This document shows, piece after piece, positions 46,516 through 54,988 of a stretch of DNA of 64,000 nucleotides. The DNA is from Oceanicaulis sp. (GTDB taxonomy: Bacteria; Pseudomonadota; Alphaproteobacteria; Caulobacterales; Maricaulaceae). The notes under the pieces are model-generated. The model worked only from the letters and a program-made list of their open reading frames with translations, was not told where the DNA came from and ran no database searches. The first letter of the stretch is position 1. The number at the start of each line of letters is the position of its first letter. A program made the position numbers and the translations under genes. The stretch covers positions 1,366,813 through 1,430,812 of the forward strand of contig CP157796.1 of the NCBI GenBank assembly GCA_040112665.1, written 5' to 3'.

Positions 46516-47799
46516 ATGATTTCGAGCTTTCTCAAGACGGCCGGACTTCTCGGCGCGATGACGCTGGCGGCGGGCTGTGCGAGCGCAGGTTTCCCGCCGG
46601 CGGCCGAGGCCGGAACCGGCGCCGGTTCCGCAGCCGAGACCGGCGCGACCCAGACCGATCCCGGGTTCGAACGCTGGCGGACGAATTTCCGGCAGGAGCT
46701 TCTGGACTCCGGAGCCGACCCCGAGATCGTCCGCTCCATGCTCGACGGGCTCACCCCCGATCCGGTGGTGCTCGAACGCGACGCCTACCAGCCCGAATTC
46801 GTCCGCCCCGTCTGGGAGTATCTGCAAGGCGCGGTCAGCGACGCCCGGGTCAGCAACGGCCGGCGCGCGCAATCGTCGGTGTCGGCTGAACTCGGCCGGA
46901 TCGAAGAGCGCTACGGCGTGGACAAGGACATCCTGACCGGGATCTGGGGGCTGGAGAGCGCCTATGGCGAGATCATGGGCAATTTCGACATCGTCCGCTC
47001 GCTCGCCACGCTCGCCTGGGACGGACGGCGGCGGAACTTCGCCGAAAGCCAGCTCAAGGCGATCGCGACCATGATCGAGCGCGGCTACGCCACGCGCGAC
47101 CAGCTCAAGGGCAGCTGGGCGGGCGCGATGGGCCAGACCCAGTTCATCCCCACCACCTATATCGAGCGCGCGGTCGATTTCGACGGCGACGGACGGCGCA
47201 ATATCTGGGACAGCGAAGCCGACGCCCTGGCCTCGGCGGCGAATCTTCTCGCCGAAGCCGGCTGGGAGCGCGGCCAGCCCGTGGTCGAGGAAGTCCGCCT
47301 GCCGGAGAATTTCGACTACGAGGCCTGGTCCGAACGCACCCGCCGCAGCGTGTCGGACTGGTCGGACCGCGGGATCGAGGCCGCCGACGGTTCGTTCGAC
47401 GGCGCGGAGGGCATCGAGGCGCGGATCCTGATGCCTGCAGGCGGCGCCGGGCCGGCCTTCATCGCCTATCCCAACTTCGACAAGATCCTCCGGTACAACA
47501 ACTCCACCAGCTACGCGCTGGGCGTGAGCTATCTGGCCAAGGCGCTGGAAGGCTCCGGCGATCTGCCCGGCGGCTGGCCTGAAGCCAATCCCCCGCTCGG
47601 CCGGCTTCACGCCCGCGACCTTCAGGCCGCGCTGACCGCTCTGGGCTACGACACTCAGGGCATTGACGGCGTGGTGGGTCCCAACACCCGCGCCGCCCTG
47701 CAGCGCTTCCAGCAGGACAAGGGGCTCGAGGCCGACGGCTACGCCGGCGCTGAAGCCTACGAACAGGTGATCGGCGTGCCTCCGGCAGAGGAGGACTAA
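46516..47799 (+). CDS. MltB-type lytic murein transglycosylase with peptidoglycan-binding domain
   Basis: This 427-aa lipoprotein (lipobox LAAGC, C21) cleaves peptidoglycan glycan strands with formation of 1,6-anhydro ends. The catalytic glutamate sits in GIWGLESAYGE. The conserved GAMGQTQFIPTTY and DGDGRRNIWDSEADAL segments follow. The C-terminal peptidoglycan-binding domain (LQAALTALGYDTQGIDGVVG) lies near residues 365-425. It is divergent from rpmJ and overlaps the convergent MFS gene by 4 nt. Confidence 0.92.
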   Translation: MISSFLKTAGLLGAMTLAAGCASAGFPPAAEAGTGAGSAAETGATQTDPGFERWRTNFRQELLDSGADPEIVRSMLDGLTPDPVVLERDAYQPEFVRPVWEYLQGAVSDARVSNGRRAQSSVSAELGRIEERYGVDKDILTGIWGLESAYGEIMGNFDIVRSLATLAWDGRRRNFAESQLKAIATMIERGYATRDQLKGSWAGAMGQTQFIPTTYIERAVDFDGDGRRNIWDSEADALASAANLLAEAGWERGQPVVEEVRLPENFDYEAWSERTRRSVSDWSDRGIEAADGSFDGAEGIEARILMPAGGAGPAFIAYPNFDKILRYNNSTSYALGVSYLAKALEGSGDLPGGWPEANPPLGRLHARDLQAALTALGYDTQGIDGVVGPNTRAALQRFQQDKGLEADGYAGAEAYEQVIGVPPAEED

Positions 47800-49085
47800 A
47801 CCGGCCCTGGCGCCTCGTCGTCGCGGTCGAGCGCTCTGGCTGCGGCGGCGCGGATCCTGGGGTGGAATATCGCGAGGGCGAGGCCGGCCAGAGCGAGCGC
47901 CGCGTTCAGCGCGAAGGGCGCTGCCGGGGTGAGGGTCTGGTAGAGCCAGAGCCCGGTCACAGGTGCGATGAGGAAGCCCAGCCCCGCCGTTGCGGTGGTG
48001 ATGCCCGCAGCCCGGCCCTGCTCGGCGGGCCCCACGGCCAGCGAAGCCCCGGCCGTGAATCCCGAGCGCGACAGACCAAACCCGAAACAGTTCACGATAT
48101 AGCCGAACACGATCGTGCCGTAGCTGTCGGCGAAGACCATCTCGGCGTTGCCGAAGGCGACCATCAGCGCGCCGAACACCATCAGTACGCGCGGGCTGGT
48201 CTTCAGCGCCGGGATCACCACCAGCTGGGCGAAGATCAGCGCCGCCGCACCCGCGGTCAGCGCCACGCCTGCGAGCTGCAGGCCCTCGTCCGGGGTGAGG
48301 GCGAGCCGGTCCATGACGTAAAAGCTCAGCGCCTGAAGGCTGGCGGCCTGGCTCAGCCACATCACGCAGCCGAACACCACGAAGGCGGTCAGGCGCGGAT
48401 CGAGCGCGAAGCGAAACTGGATGAAGGGATTGATCGGCCGGCCCTGCTGCTTGGGCGGGGTGTTCTCGGGCAGCAGCACGCGCACCGCGACCGCCCCGGC
48501 CGCGACCAGCGCGGCCACAGCCGCCATGAAGCCGGCGATGCCGATCCGCTCTGCGAAGGCGGCGGCGAGCGCGGGGCCGATCGTCGCGCCCAGCCCGAAG
48601 GCTGCGGTCAGCGCGGCCAGCGCCTGGGTGCGCTCTGACGGCGCGGTGCGGTCTGCGACATAGGCCTGGGCGGCGGGGTTCGTCGCGCTGCCCAGCCCGC
48701 CGAACAGGCATCGGGCCGCGGCCATGGCGAAGATCGCCGCCATGGGCGGCAGCCATCCCGCCTGCCCCGCCCAGGCGCCGGCGGCGAACATCAGGCAGGA
48801 GAAGGCGAAAGAGGCGAGCCCCAGCACGATCATCGGCCGGCGTCCGTAGCGGTCCGACAGCGCCCCCCAGACCGGGCTCATCAGAAGGAACATCAGGGCG
48901 GACAGCGTGTAGATCGCGCCGACCCAGACCTCGGCCACGTCAAGCTCTCGCGCCAGCGGCGGCAGGATCGCGAACAGCATGGAATTGCCGATCGAGGTCG
49001 CCATCAGGCACACGAACAGCAGCCGGAACGCCTGCCGGCGCTGCTGCGGTGTGGAGGGCGAGGACGGGTCGTAGGGCGGGGTCAC
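47796..49085 (-). CDS. MFS transporter (drug:H+ antiporter-like)
   Basis: This 429-aa inner-membrane protein has 12 predicted helices and the MFS motif GALSDRYGRRPMI after helix 2. A motif C-like stretch follows around LGATIGPALAAA. The family is TetA/MdtG-like and includes multidrug and tetracycline exporters; substrate cannot be read from sequence. The start is GTG at 49085. The neighbours give no regulator of a drug exporter. Confidence 0.85.
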   Translation of the reverse strand: MTPPYDPSSPSTPQQRRQAFRLLFVCLMATSIGNSMLFAILPPLARELDVAEVWVGAIYTLSALMFLLMSPVWGALSDRYGRRPMIVLGLASFAFSCLMFAAGAWAGQAGWLPPMAAIFAMAAARCLFGGLGSATNPAAQAYVADRTAPSERTQALAALTAAFGLGATIGPALAAAFAERIGIAGFMAAVAALVAAGAVAVRVLLPENTPPKQQGRPINPFIQFRFALDPRLTAFVVFGCVMWLSQAASLQALSFYVMDRLALTPDEGLQLAGVALTAGAAALIFAQLVVIPALKTSPRVLMVFGALMVAFGNAEMVFADSYGTIVFGYIVNCFGFGLSRSGFTAGASLAVGPAEQGRAAGITTATAGLGFLIAPVTGLWLYQTLTPAAPFALNAALALAGLALAIFHPRIRAAAARALDRDDEAPGPV

Positions 49086-49163
49086 GCCCCCAGACTTACG
49101 CCCGCCCGGCGGGTGCGTCCATGCGCAGGCGCGCAGGACGGATCTGCGCGCGGCGGCGCCGTC

Positions 49164-49469
49164 CTAGGCGAGCTCGATCTGGAGTTCGCGGCCGAGCGCC
49201 CGGGCTGCACGCCCCAGCGTGGCCAGTTCAACCTTGTCGTTGTCGGGATCGAGCAGCCGGTCGAGCTGGCTCCGGCTGGTCTCCATCCGGCGCGCCATCT
49301 CGACCTTGGTGACGCCCTGGCGCTTCATCTCTTCGGCGAGCTGCCAGGCCACGACGCGCTTGATCGCCGCCGCGCGGACCCCTTCATAAAGCCCTTCTTC
49401 GCGCAGGAAGGCGTCGAACCCCGACCCGATCGAGCCATCCTCGTCGCGGTCCTGATCGTCACTGCTCAT
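49164..49469 (-). CDS. HigA-type XRE antitoxin
   Basis: The 101-aa protein ends with an XRE-like helix-turn-helix (GVTKVEMARRMETSRSQLDRLLD), which binds the operator of the pair and neutralises the toxin. The N-terminal 20 residues are acidic and likely disordered. Its ATG overlaps the toxin stop (ATGA, 49466-49469), so the toxin gene comes first, the HigBA order. Confidence 0.86.
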   Translation of the reverse strand: MSSDDQDRDEDGSIGSGFDAFLREEGLYEGVRAAAIKRVVAWQLAEEMKRQGVTKVEMARRMETSRSQLDRLLDPDNDKVELATLGRAARALGRELQIELA

Positions 49470-49819
49470 CGCTTCAGATCCTTCATCCGGTTCCGGGCCT
49501 TTTCGATCTCCGCCTGCGGCGTCTTGCGGCTCTTCTTCACGAACGCGCTCAGAAGAACCATGCGGTCCCCGGCGACGCAGAACAGAACACGCGCGGTCCG
49601 GCCGCCTGAAAGCGAAGACCGAACCTCGCGGAGCCCCTCGCCGAGCGGTCGGCAGACCGGCATGCCGACCGGCCAGCCGAATTCGACCGTGGCGATGTCG
49701 ATCCCGACCGTCCGCCTTTCTTCCTGATCGAGCTCGGTCTTCAACCATTCACGGACCGGCTCGGCGCCCGCAGCCGTCCTGTAGAACACCGCCTTGATCT
49801 GCTTGCGGGACGTCGCCAA
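49466..49819 (-). CDS. HigB/Gp49-like toxin of the RelE superfamily
   Basis: This 117-aa protein matches the phage-derived Gp49/HigB-like toxins, which cleave mRNA at the ribosome. Visible motifs are VREWLKTEL, the GLREVRSSLSGGRTARVLF strand block and LLSAFVKKSRKTP, with basic residues for RNA contact. It starts at a TTG preceded by AGAGGTG and is coupled to the downstream antitoxin. Length is usual for the family. Confidence 0.86.
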   Translation of the reverse strand: MATSRKQIKAVFYRTAAGAEPVREWLKTELDQEERRTVGIDIATVEFGWPVGMPVCRPLGEGLREVRSSLSGGRTARVLFCVAGDRMVLLSAFVKKSRKTPQAEIEKARNRMKDLKR

Positions 49820-50059
49820 GCCGCACCTCTAACTCGACGCCGAATGTACCGCAAAAGGTTCACGCGTTCAATCCGGCCGGGCCTTTCGTCGGGGCGCGGC
49901 GGCGCTCCGTTTCTTTCCGCGCTCCTAACGCGGCGCAAACCGGGCCTTAAGCATCCCGGGCCTATAACCGTCCCGAAATCGGACGGGCGAGGCGGCCCAG
50001 ACGCGGGAGAAACCCGCGCGCGCCTCACCGGAACGTCCGCTCAGAACGGGTGTGGTGGG

Positions 50060-50929
50060 ATGTTTCAGATTATCGGCCTGCTGGTGGTGTTCGGCATGGT
50101 GTTCGGCGGGTTCACGCTCGCCGGGGGCAAGTTCGACATCATCGTCGAGGCGCTGCCCTTCGAGCTGATGATGATCGGCGGGGCGGCGACGGGCGCGTTC
50201 CTGATCGGCAACGCCTTCGGCACGGTGATGCAGACGCTGAAGGATTTCGGCAAGCTGATCAGCGGCTCGAAGTGGAAGCAGCAGGATTATGTCGACCTGC
50301 TCACGCTGCTGTTCCAGCTGACCAAGACGATGAAGACCAAGGGCGTCATCGCGCTGGAAAGCCATATCGAGAAGCCGCACGAAAGCGCGATCTTCAACGC
50401 CTATCCGAAGATCATGAAGGACCATTTCGCGGTCGACTTCATCTGCGACACGCTGCGGATGATGACGATGAACCTGGAAGACCCTCACCAGGTCGAGGAC
50501 GCGATGGAAAAGCAGCTCGAAAAGCACCATCACGAGGCGGCCCAGCCCGCCCATGCGCTTCAGACCATGGCTGACGGCCTGCCCGCGCTCGGGATCGTGG
50601 CCGCGGTGCTGGGGATCATCAAGACGATGGGCGCGATCGACGCCCCGCCGACTGTGCTGGGCAAGAAGATCGGCGGCGCGCTGGTCGGCACCTTCCTGGG
50701 CGTGTTCCTCGCCTACGGCATGGTCGGCCCGATCGCCGCGCGCCTCAACCAGATCTACGAAGAGGAAGCGATCTTCTACAAGATCATCCAGGCGGTGCTG
50801 GTCAGCCACCTGCACGGCAACGCCGCCCAGATCAGCGTGGAGATCGGCCGCGGCAGCGTGCCCTCGACCTTCCAGCCCAGCTTTGCCGAGCTCGAAGAAG
50901 CGGTCTCCAACGCGCCGGCCGCCGCCTAG
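50060..50929 (+). CDS. motA: Flagellar motor stator protein MotA
   Basis: MotA forms the proton-driven stator with MotB and contacts FliG to generate torque. The 289-aa product has four membrane helices (near residues 2-20, 30-50, 165-190 and 198-220), the conserved GIVAAVLGIIKTMGAI and GKKIGGALVGTFLGVF blocks, and a cytoplasmic loop with charged residues. The ATG at 50060 gives the family's standard N-terminus (MFQIIGLLVV). There is no motB next to it, as is common in some alphaproteobacteria. Confidence 0.95.
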   Translation: MFQIIGLLVVFGMVFGGFTLAGGKFDIIVEALPFELMMIGGAATGAFLIGNAFGTVMQTLKDFGKLISGSKWKQQDYVDLLTLLFQLTKTMKTKGVIALESHIEKPHESAIFNAYPKIMKDHFAVDFICDTLRMMTMNLEDPHQVEDAMEKQLEKHHHEAAQPAHALQTMADGLPALGIVAAVLGIIKTMGAIDAPPTVLGKKIGGALVGTFLGVFLAYGMVGPIAARLNQIYEEEAIFYKIIQAVLVSHLHGNAAQISVEIGRGSVPSTFQPSFAELEEAVSNAPAAA

Positions 50930-50954
50930 ACTGGACCTCGACCGAAACAGCCCC

Positions 50955-50996
50955 GGCGCCTCACGCGTTTGTTTATTCAAGCAACCGTGAGGCGCC
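50955..50996 (+). promoter_or_regulatory. Hairpin overlapping the ribosome site of the following lipoprotein gene
   Basis: GGCGCCTCACG (50955-50965) and CGTGAGGCGCC (50986-50996) form a perfect 11-bp stem with a 20-nt loop. The right arm contains the GAGG that would serve as ribosome site for the GTG start at 50998. The stem could therefore hide the start until opened, or end the motA transcript without a T-tract. Confidence 0.5.
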
Positions 50997-50997
50997 T

Positions 50998-51642
50998 GTG
51001 TCTGTCCGCCTTCACATATCGAGCCTTCTCGCCGTCTCCGCCCTGGCGCTCGCCGCTTGCGGAGAGGCTGGCGACGACGACGCCGCCCGCGCCGCGCGTG
51101 AAGCCGGCGACGCCGCCCAGAGCGCAGGCGAAGCCATGCGCGAGGGCTGGGAGAGCGGCGACGACGAACGCGACGAGATCGCCGAGGAGACCGCCGAGGC
51201 GATGGACGCGGTCGCCGCTCAGGTGCGCTCTGAATGGGTCGAGCACCGCCATGACCGGCTCGACGCGCTGGAATCGGCCGGCGATCATGTCGGCGCGGCC
51301 GGCGCAGCGCTCGGCTCCGGCCTTGAAGCCGCGGCCGACGCCTATGCCCGCGCGGTGAGCGATGACGACGATCCGGCCGATTTCCGAGGCCGGGAACCCG
51401 ATCTCGACGCCTTCGAACGCGACGTGCAGGTCAACGACCAGCCGCTCGACGGCTCGATCGAGGTGGAAGGCGAAACCGAGCTCGAAGGCGCGGGCGAGCC
51501 GATCGACCGCGACGACGGCGACCGGGAGTACGTGCCCAGCTTCGAGCTCGATATCGACGTCCACCCGTGCGCCGAGCACGATCACGACACCTGCGATCAC
51601 ACCGACGCCGAACACGCCCGCTGCACGCCTGAACGCGGCTGA
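50998..51642 (+). CDS. Putative Ala/Asp/Glu-rich lipoprotein
   Basis: I do not recognise a family. The 214-aa product has a lipobox (LALAAC, C21), followed by a long helical Ala/Glu/Asp/Arg stretch (AREAGDAAQSAGEAMREGW and later repeats). An acidic tail rich in His and Asp ends the protein (HPCAEHDHDTCDHTDAEHARC), which could bind metal. The start is a GTG whose ribosome site lies inside a hairpin. It stands between motA and mnmC. Confidence 0.6.
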   Translation: MSVRLHISSLLAVSALALAACGEAGDDDAARAAREAGDAAQSAGEAMREGWESGDDERDEIAEETAEAMDAVAAQVRSEWVEHRHDRLDALESAGDHVGAAGAALGSGLEAAADAYARAVSDDDDPADFRGREPDLDAFERDVQVNDQPLDGSIEVEGETELEGAGEPIDRDDGDREYVPSFELDIDVHPCAEHDHDTCDHTDAEHARCTPERG

Positions 51643-51681
51643 GGCTTTACAGCGCGCCTCAGGCGGGCTCACTGAGCCGCC

Positions 51682-53535
51682 ATGAGCGCGCCGACCCTCA
51701 AACGCCCCCATCCCGAGCTCGACTGGTCGGGTCCCGGCCCGGTCGCACGGGAGGCGGGCGATGTATATTTCTCCAACGATGACGGGCTCGAAGAAAGCCG
51801 CTCGGTGTTTCTCGCCGGGGCGGGTTTTCCTGCGCGTTTCAATGAAACGCCGACCGTCGTCGGCGAGCTGGGGTTCGGCACGGGACTCAATTTCCTCGCG
51901 CTCTGGGATCTGTTCCGGCGCACCGCCAGACCCGGCGCGAGGCTGCACTTCGTCTCCGTCGAAGGTTTTCCGCTGCGCCGTGAAGATGCCGCCAGGGCGC
52001 TCTCGGCGTTTCCCGAAATCGCGCCGCTGGCCGACGCGCTGATCGCAGCCTGGCCGAGCCCGCATCTGGGTCCGCACCGCCGCGTCTTCGAACACGGCCG
52101 GGTCACGCTCACGGTGTTTCACGACACGGTGGCGGCAGCGCTGGCGCAGATGGATTTCGCGGCGGACGCCTGGTTCCTGGACGGGTTCGCTCCAGCCAAA
52201 AACCCCGCCATGTGGTCGCCGGCCCTGTTCGCGGAAATCGCCCGATTATCAAGACCCGGCGCGCCGGCGGCGACCTTCACCGTAGCTGGCGCGGTCAGGC
52301 GCGGCCTCGCCGAGGCGGGGTTCGCCGTCGAGAAAAAGCCCGGCTTCGGACGCAAGCGCGAACGCCTCGAAGCGGTCTATCAAGGCGCGGCGGCGCCGCC
52401 ACGCGTCACGCCCTTCCCACGCCCGCGCTCTGTATCAGGTCCGGTCGCCGTCATCGGCGGCGGCGTCGCTGCGGCGAGCCTCGTCGAAGCCTTCGCACGG
52501 CGCGGCGTGGTTCCTGACGTGTTCGCCGAAGGCGGCTGGGCGGCGGGCGCTTCGGGCGCGCCGCTGGGCCTGCTGACGCCGAGGCTCGAAGCCGCCGACC
52601 GGCCGCACAACCGCGCCCTGCTCGCTGCGTTCGACTTCGCGCGGACGCTGTATGATGGCCGGCCGGGCTTCACCGGCGGCGGCGTCTTGCGACTGAGCGA
52701 GGACAGGCCCGAGCGGCTGGCGCGGCTCGCCGAGGCGCTCGACGACCGGTTCAGCTGGACCGATCACGATGACGCAGAAACGGGAGCCGGGCCGGGCCTG
52801 TTCATGCAGGCGGCCGGACGTTTCGAACCCGCGCGGCTGATCGCCGATCTCGCCGGGCAGGTTCAGCCGCTCGATGCGCGCGTGTTCGCGCTCGACCCGG
52901 CTGGCGATGAAATCGTGCTGCGCGGGGCCGAAGGCCGGGCGCTCGGCGCCTATGCGGCCGTGCTGCTCGCAGGCGGCTGGCAGGGGGCAGCCCTCGCCAA
53001 CGACCTGCCGATCGAAGCGACCGCGGGCCGGGTCGGCGTGTTCGAAGCTGCCGGCGCTCCACGGATACCGGTCGCCTGGGGCGGATACGCGGCGCCGCTG
53101 AGGCCTGGGCGCGCGCTGATCGGCGCGACCCATCGGCGTAGAGCCGATCCCGGGGCGCCCGACGCTGCCGAAGCGGCTTTGCGCAAACTCGCTGCGGCGC
53201 TGCCCGGCCTGAAGCTGGGTGTGATGGTCGACGGCTGGGGCGGGGTGAGGGCTGCAGCGCCTGACCGGTTGCCGATCGCAGGCCCCTTGCCGGGCGATCG
53301 CTTTTCTGAGGACTGGGCCGATCACGCCCGGGGCGGGCCGGCGCCGGAAGACGCGGAAGGGCCGAGCCGCGTGCTCGCCCTATCGGCCTTCGGGGCGCGC
53401 GGCTTCGCCCATGCGCCGCTGCTGGCCGAGGATGTGGTCTCCGCCCTCTTCGGCGAGCCCGCTGCGCTCGAGCGTTCCGGCGCCGAGGCGCTGCACCCGG
53501 CCCGCTTCGCCTTCCGCGCGCTGCGCCGAGGCTGA
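51682..53535 (+). CDS. mnmC: Bifunctional tRNA mnm5s2U biosynthesis protein MnmC
   Basis: MnmC finishes the 5-methylaminomethyl-2-thiouridine modification at tRNA position 34. The N-terminal methyltransferase (residues about 1-235) shows the SAM motif ELGFGTGLNFLA and WFLDGFAPAKNPAMW. The C-terminal FAD domain (about 250-617) shows VAVIGGGVAAASLVEA and the second flavin block FGARGFAHAPL. The 617-aa length is normal for fused MnmC(M)-MnmC(O). A doubtful antisense gene overlaps the last 156 nt. Confidence 0.92.
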   Translation: MSAPTLKRPHPELDWSGPGPVAREAGDVYFSNDDGLEESRSVFLAGAGFPARFNETPTVVGELGFGTGLNFLALWDLFRRTARPGARLHFVSVEGFPLRREDAARALSAFPEIAPLADALIAAWPSPHLGPHRRVFEHGRVTLTVFHDTVAAALAQMDFAADAWFLDGFAPAKNPAMWSPALFAEIARLSRPGAPAATFTVAGAVRRGLAEAGFAVEKKPGFGRKRERLEAVYQGAAAPPRVTPFPRPRSVSGPVAVIGGGVAAASLVEAFARRGVVPDVFAEGGWAAGASGAPLGLLTPRLEAADRPHNRALLAAFDFARTLYDGRPGFTGGGVLRLSEDRPERLARLAEALDDRFSWTDHDDAETGAGPGLFMQAAGRFEPARLIADLAGQVQPLDARVFALDPAGDEIVLRGAEGRALGAYAAVLLAGGWQGAALANDLPIEATAGRVGVFEAAGAPRIPVAWGGYAAPLRPGRALIGATHRRRADPGAPDAAEAALRKLAAALPGLKLGVMVDGWGGVRAAAPDRLPIAGPLPGDRFSEDWADHARGGPAPEDAEGPSRVLALSAFGARGFAHAPLLAEDVVSALFGEPAALERSGAEALHPARFAFRALRRG

Positions 53536-53751
53536 GCCCCGCCCGATCCGCAGAGCGAGCGCCGGACAGCCCGGCGCGCAGGTTTCCGCGACCAACCGGA
53601 CCGGCGCGCCGGGCGCACCCGCCGCGATCGTCACCGGGCCTGTCTGAAGTTCCATCACCGCGCCGTCACGCGCCGGCCGCGCGTCCATGAGCAGCAAGGC
53701 GGCGGCGAGACAGAGCGTGAGCGTGGCGGCGATCAGGCCGGCGGAGTTCAT
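53380..53751 (-). CDS. Possible small membrane-anchored protein overlapping mnmC
   Basis: I do not recognise this. From the ATG at 53751 the product begins with a hydrophobic anchor (LIAATLTLCLAAALLLMDA), then a short beta-rich segment with two cysteines (ETCAPGCPAL). The last 50 residues are antisense to the end of mnmC and look less like protein. It may be a real gene that is shorter in other genomes, or a chance frame. Confidence 0.3.
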   Translation of the reverse strand: MNSAGLIAATLTLCLAAALLLMDARPARDGAVMELQTGPVTIAAGAPGAPVRLVAETCAPGCPALALRIGRGSASAQRAEGEAGRVQRLGAGTLERSGLAEEGGDHILGQQRRMGEAARPEGR

Positions 53752-53870
53752 CATTCAGGTCCGGGTCTCGGGGTTCGCCATCTAGATGCCGCACGGCGCC
53801 CGGTCGGATGCGGCCCGCGATTTGCGCCTTCAGTCCTGAAAGCGGCGCGACGTGGAGCGAAACGGGACAG

Positions 53871-54710
53871 ATGGTGCTGGGCGAGGGCAGCGTGACGCAT
53901 CAGACCGGCTGGTCGGGACCCGACCGCCGCAAGCGCTCGCGCCATGTCTGGTTCCTGAATTCCGCCTTCGACCGGATCGGTTTCGACACCGCGCTCGAAC
54001 GCATCGCCTATCGTGACCCGAAAGCGCCCTTCGCCTTCGTGGTCACGCCGAATGTCGACCATCTCGTGCGGTTGCGCCGCGACAGCGTGCTCGCCCCGCT
54101 CTACGCCCAGGCCTGGCTGACCGTGTGCGACAGCCGGGTGCTGGAACTTCTGGCCTGGCTGTCGGGTGAGAGCGTCGACGTCACGCCGGGCTCGGACCTC
54201 ACCGAAACGCTGTTCGAGACCGCCATCGACCGCGACGAGCCGGTCACCGTGATCGGCGCGGACGCGGCCGTGATCGAGGCGCTGAAGACCCGCTATCATC
54301 TGACGAACGTGCGCTGGCACGCGCCGCCCATGGGCCTGCGCAACAATCCCGAGGCGATCGCCGAATGCGCGGCCTTCGTGGCGGACAATCCGGCCCGTTT
54401 CGTCTTTCTGTGCGTGGGCTCGCCTCAGCAGGAGATGATCGCCGAGGCGTGCCTTGTTCGCGGCGACTGCACCGGGGTGGGACTGTGCGTCGGCGCGTCG
54501 CTCGATTTTCTCTCAGGCAAGGCCCGGCGGGCGCCGGTCTGGATGCGCCGGGCGCGGCTGGAATGGCTGCACCGGCTGGCCGAGGAGCCGCGGCGCATGT
54601 GGCGGCGTTATCTCGTCGAAGGTCCGAAGATCGGTCTACTCTGGCTGGAATGGCGCAAAGCGCGTGCCAAGCTCCGCCGCTTCGAACGCCAAATCGCGCG
54701 AGGGCTCTAA
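53871..54710 (+). CDS. WecG/TagA/CpsF-family glycosyltransferase
   Basis: The 279-aa protein belongs to the GT26 family that adds UDP-activated N-acetylmannosaminuronate, ManNAc or a similar sugar to a lipid-linked intermediate in surface polysaccharide synthesis. It has the conserved VTPNVDHLVRLRRD motif (Asp in the active site), VCDSRVLELLAW, and the FLCVGSPQQEMIAE block. The ATG at 53871 follows GGGACAG; the upstream extension is less typical. No other polysaccharide genes are near. Confidence 0.85.
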   Translation: MVLGEGSVTHQTGWSGPDRRKRSRHVWFLNSAFDRIGFDTALERIAYRDPKAPFAFVVTPNVDHLVRLRRDSVLAPLYAQAWLTVCDSRVLELLAWLSGESVDVTPGSDLTETLFETAIDRDEPVTVIGADAAVIEALKTRYHLTNVRWHAPPMGLRNNPEAIAECAAFVADNPARFVFLCVGSPQQEMIAEACLVRGDCTGVGLCVGASLDFLSGKARRAPVWMRRARLEWLHRLAEEPRRMWRRYLVEGPKIGLLWLEWRKARAKLRRFERQIARGL

Positions 54711-54765
54711 TCGAACGGCGCTGCGCGGCAGCAGGCCGGCTCGCTTAATCGGTCGGATAAGAGAA

Positions 54766-54810
54766 TGGTGGGCGCGACAAGATTCGAACTTGTGACCCCT
54801 ACGATGTCAA
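54766..54810 (-). repeat. Attachment site: 3' half of tRNA-Val(GAC)
   Basis: On the minus strand this 45-nt segment is the 3' part of a tRNA: anticodon loop TTGACAT, 3' anticodon stem CGTAG, the T-arm (ACAAG/CTTGT around TTCGAAT) and the acceptor end CGCGCCC plus A and CCA. The complementary 5' part of the tRNA is absent on the far side, where the sequence diverges at once. It is therefore the remnant (att) left by integration into tRNA-Val. An intact copy should lie beyond the right edge next to the integrase. Confidence 0.85.
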
Positions 54811-54819
54811 GAAAGATGG

Positions 54820-54916
54820 GCAGAGCAAGTCGATGGAAACATCGACAATATATCAATTGGTTGGCTCTGCAACGAGTTGCAATGCGGCTTCTTTTGTGGG
54901 TGACTTAGCCCACAAA
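54820..54916. repeat. Cluster of inverted repeats beside the attachment site
   Basis: Three inverted repeats lie within 97 nt. GCAGAGC (54820-54826) pairs with GCTCTGC (54864-54870). Nested inside is TCGATG-GAAA-CATCGA (54830-54845). TTTGTGGG (54893-54900) pairs with CCCACAAA (54909-54916) across 8 nt. No T-tract follows, so terminators are unlikely. Position next to the att core suggests binding sites for integrase accessory factors, but that is not shown. Confidence 0.5.
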
Positions 54917-54988
54917 TCGGGCGAGCTTTGGCAACGGCTGGCAATGGATTAGAGGTTCGCCGGCCTCGGCGGAAAGCGGACGAAGCGA

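Noticed and set aside
46381..48756. A 791-codon open frame on the minus strand across the transglycosylase and MFS genes
   Set aside because: It is antisense or out of frame with two well-recognised genes, Arg/Ala/Gly-rich, with no family signal. Such long frames are expected in DNA of this GC content.
54711..54988. Complete tRNA gene at the end of the glycosyltransferase gene
   Set aside because: Only the 3' 45 nt match; the D-arm and 5' acceptor and anticodon strands are missing on the far side.
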